Positions 62,626-64,000 of a stretch of DNA of 64,000 nt are shown piece after piece (position 1 is the stretch's first letter; every line of letters begins with the position of its first letter). A model generated the notes under the pieces. It saw only the letters and a program-made list of their open reading frames with translations, was not told the DNA's origin and did no database searches. The stretch is taken from NCBI RefSeq assembly GCF_027596085.1, contig NC_072470.1, forward strand, positions 2,206,532 to 2,270,531. The letters run 5' to 3'. Source of the DNA: Anoplopoma fimbria (lineage: Eukaryota > Chordata > Actinopteri > Perciformes > Anoplopomatidae). The translations under genes were made by a program, and so were the position numbers.

Positions 62626-63458
62626 TGTGTGTTCTGTGCACAAAACTGACATGGGGGGAAAAAAGAAGATATTTTTACCTCAGCCATGACAGTCACTCTT
62701 CATTCTTCTCTTAGGCGATTACAATAAAGAACCACGCAATTCGTAAAACTCATTTAAATTTAAACAAGACTTTAATGATCATTTTCCACTTGTGTATACA
62801 AAGCAGTTTATACAGATTAGGGAGCCAAGTTAAAACAATTTGTTACAATTTAGTACCTGGAAAGTGCAAAAGTACATTTCAAATACGCTGAAATAAAAAT
62901 CATGCTGTACATTATATACCTTATTCATAAATAATCACAGATATACACACATCCATTTGGTGACAGTCACAGAGAATGTTGCTAAGACACAAAATTGTAT
63001 TTTGTTATAAGTCCTATATTCTTGGCTTTCCGTTGAAACTGGAGGTTTTAACGTCTGGAATGCTGCTTTCATTTGATTTACCGTGAGGTCGGGGGGGGGA
63101 CGATGAGAGAAAAACCTGTGTTAACGCCACACTGGGATAAAGGCACTCCGTTTTTGTTGCAGTCGTGGAACAACTCAAACAGTGGTCTGTTGTCTGAACG
63201 GCTAAACGCGGATGAACGTACGACAAAAAACCTCTTTCACAGAAACCTCAGAAAGAAGGACACAGATTGGTCTTTTTGCTCCATCTTGCTGTGACATTTA
63301 AATAAAAACTAAATACGACTACAGAAACCTTGTGTCCATTGCTGAATCCATGACCCACGAGCCAAAACAATCAAGGTCTGCCACGAGTCCACAGAATCAG
63401 AGAAACTGCATCGACAGAATTTGGCTAAAAAGAAATAAACATGCATCATTTGCATGTC

Positions 63459-63491
<33 letters not shown>

Positions 63492-64000
63492 AGACAGACA
63501 CGGTGCAAATATATAAATCACACACTCTCATCCACAGGAGCTTCATACTGTGGCTTTTTGTGTAAAGAAATCACATTCACACACTTGAACAATAGTTTTC
63601 CAATCAACCGCAACAAGGCATGCCAGCCTTCTTGATGCCCCATAAAAGAAAGACTCAGTCACTTCATAAGGAGCAGGAGATTTAAAAATAAAAGAGGATG
63701 ATAGTTTGAGGCAATGATGATAGTAAAAGGAAAGGGAGGGAGATATGGTGCATTTACTGTCCCAGTTAAGCTATAGGAAGACTGGAGATTAAGGGCTGGC
63801 AGATCAACCAAGACAGGACAGAAAAAAAAACAGGAAGTAAGCGTCGACAGCCACCCGGCGAAGGAGCTGTATCGCAGTTAACACTGACATCTCGTTAAGC
63901 CCTTGAGGATTTCGTCTCTCTCCTTCTTTTGCAGGAACAGTCAGAACAGTTTTAAATACGCAATACCGGTGCCTGTATTCCAGAGACAAAGTGGGATTTA
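62626..64000 (-). other. No coding sequence; probable 3'UTR of a minus-strand gene beyond the window
   Basis: Long stop-rich, non-repetitive sequence with an ATTAAA-type signal for the minus strand ('tttaat' near 62770) and a CA microsatellite at 63460-63484. In synteny with human 11q22, radixin (RDX) lies close to FDX1, but nothing in the sequence identifies it here. Confidence 0.3.

Noticed and set aside
1..64000. CRISPR arrays, operons, tRNA or rRNA genes
   Set aside because: No regularly spaced identical repeats with unique spacers, no rRNA-like sequence and no convincing tRNA cloverleaf; the gene structure is vertebrate.

Overview
This window is nuclear DNA of a ray-finned (teleost) fish. 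It holds intron-rich vertebrate genes, several Tc1/mariner elements of the kind common in teleosts, teleost-type dispersed repeats and many TA, GT and TTTATC microsatellites. There is one 100-base assembly gap (3901-4000). Exon models below were built by hand from reading-frame continuity, GT-AG (one GC-AG) splice sites and family resemblance. No alignment could be run.

Layout. (1) 99-2248 (+): mmadhc, the cobalamin trafficking protein cblD, 7 coding exons. (2) 2870-4900: dispersed repeat, gap, and a TTTATC satellite carrying a second copy of the promoter/5'UTR of the next gene. (3) 4904-16957 (+): pspc1, a paraspeckle DBHS protein, 10 coding exons, with a 30-residue polyglutamine run near its C-terminus. 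(4) 17-23 kb: intergenic, with a Tc1-like transposon (19126-20743). (5) 23142-36990 (+): arhgap20, a PH-RA-RhoGAP protein, 16 coding exons. (6) 37-50 kb: a transposon-rich region with a LINE fragment, a second Tc1-like element (38584-40135), a broken Ty1/copia retroelement (about 41.6-44.2 kb, minus strand), a third degraded Tc1-like element (about 46.9-47.8 kb), and a few unassigned exon-like segments, one of them present as an inverted pair. (7) 51043-57178 (-): fdx1, mitochondrial adrenodoxin, 4 exons, whose first intron holds a long fold-back repeat. (8) 58966-62484 (+): a secreted C-type-lectin-domain protein with a 15-unit coding minisatellite. (9) 62.5-64 kb: probable 3' end of a further minus-strand gene, with no coding sequence seen.

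The genes are independent housekeeping or signalling genes, not a functional cluster. The arhgap20-fdx1 neighbourhood matches human 11q22-q23, so that part looks like conserved synteny. The most unusual features are the lectin minisatellite, whose central units are read in a different frame from the flanking units while the exon stays open; the Ty1/copia relic, a rare class in vertebrates; the pspc1 polyQ tract and duplicated promoter; and the fold-back structure in fdx1 intron 1.
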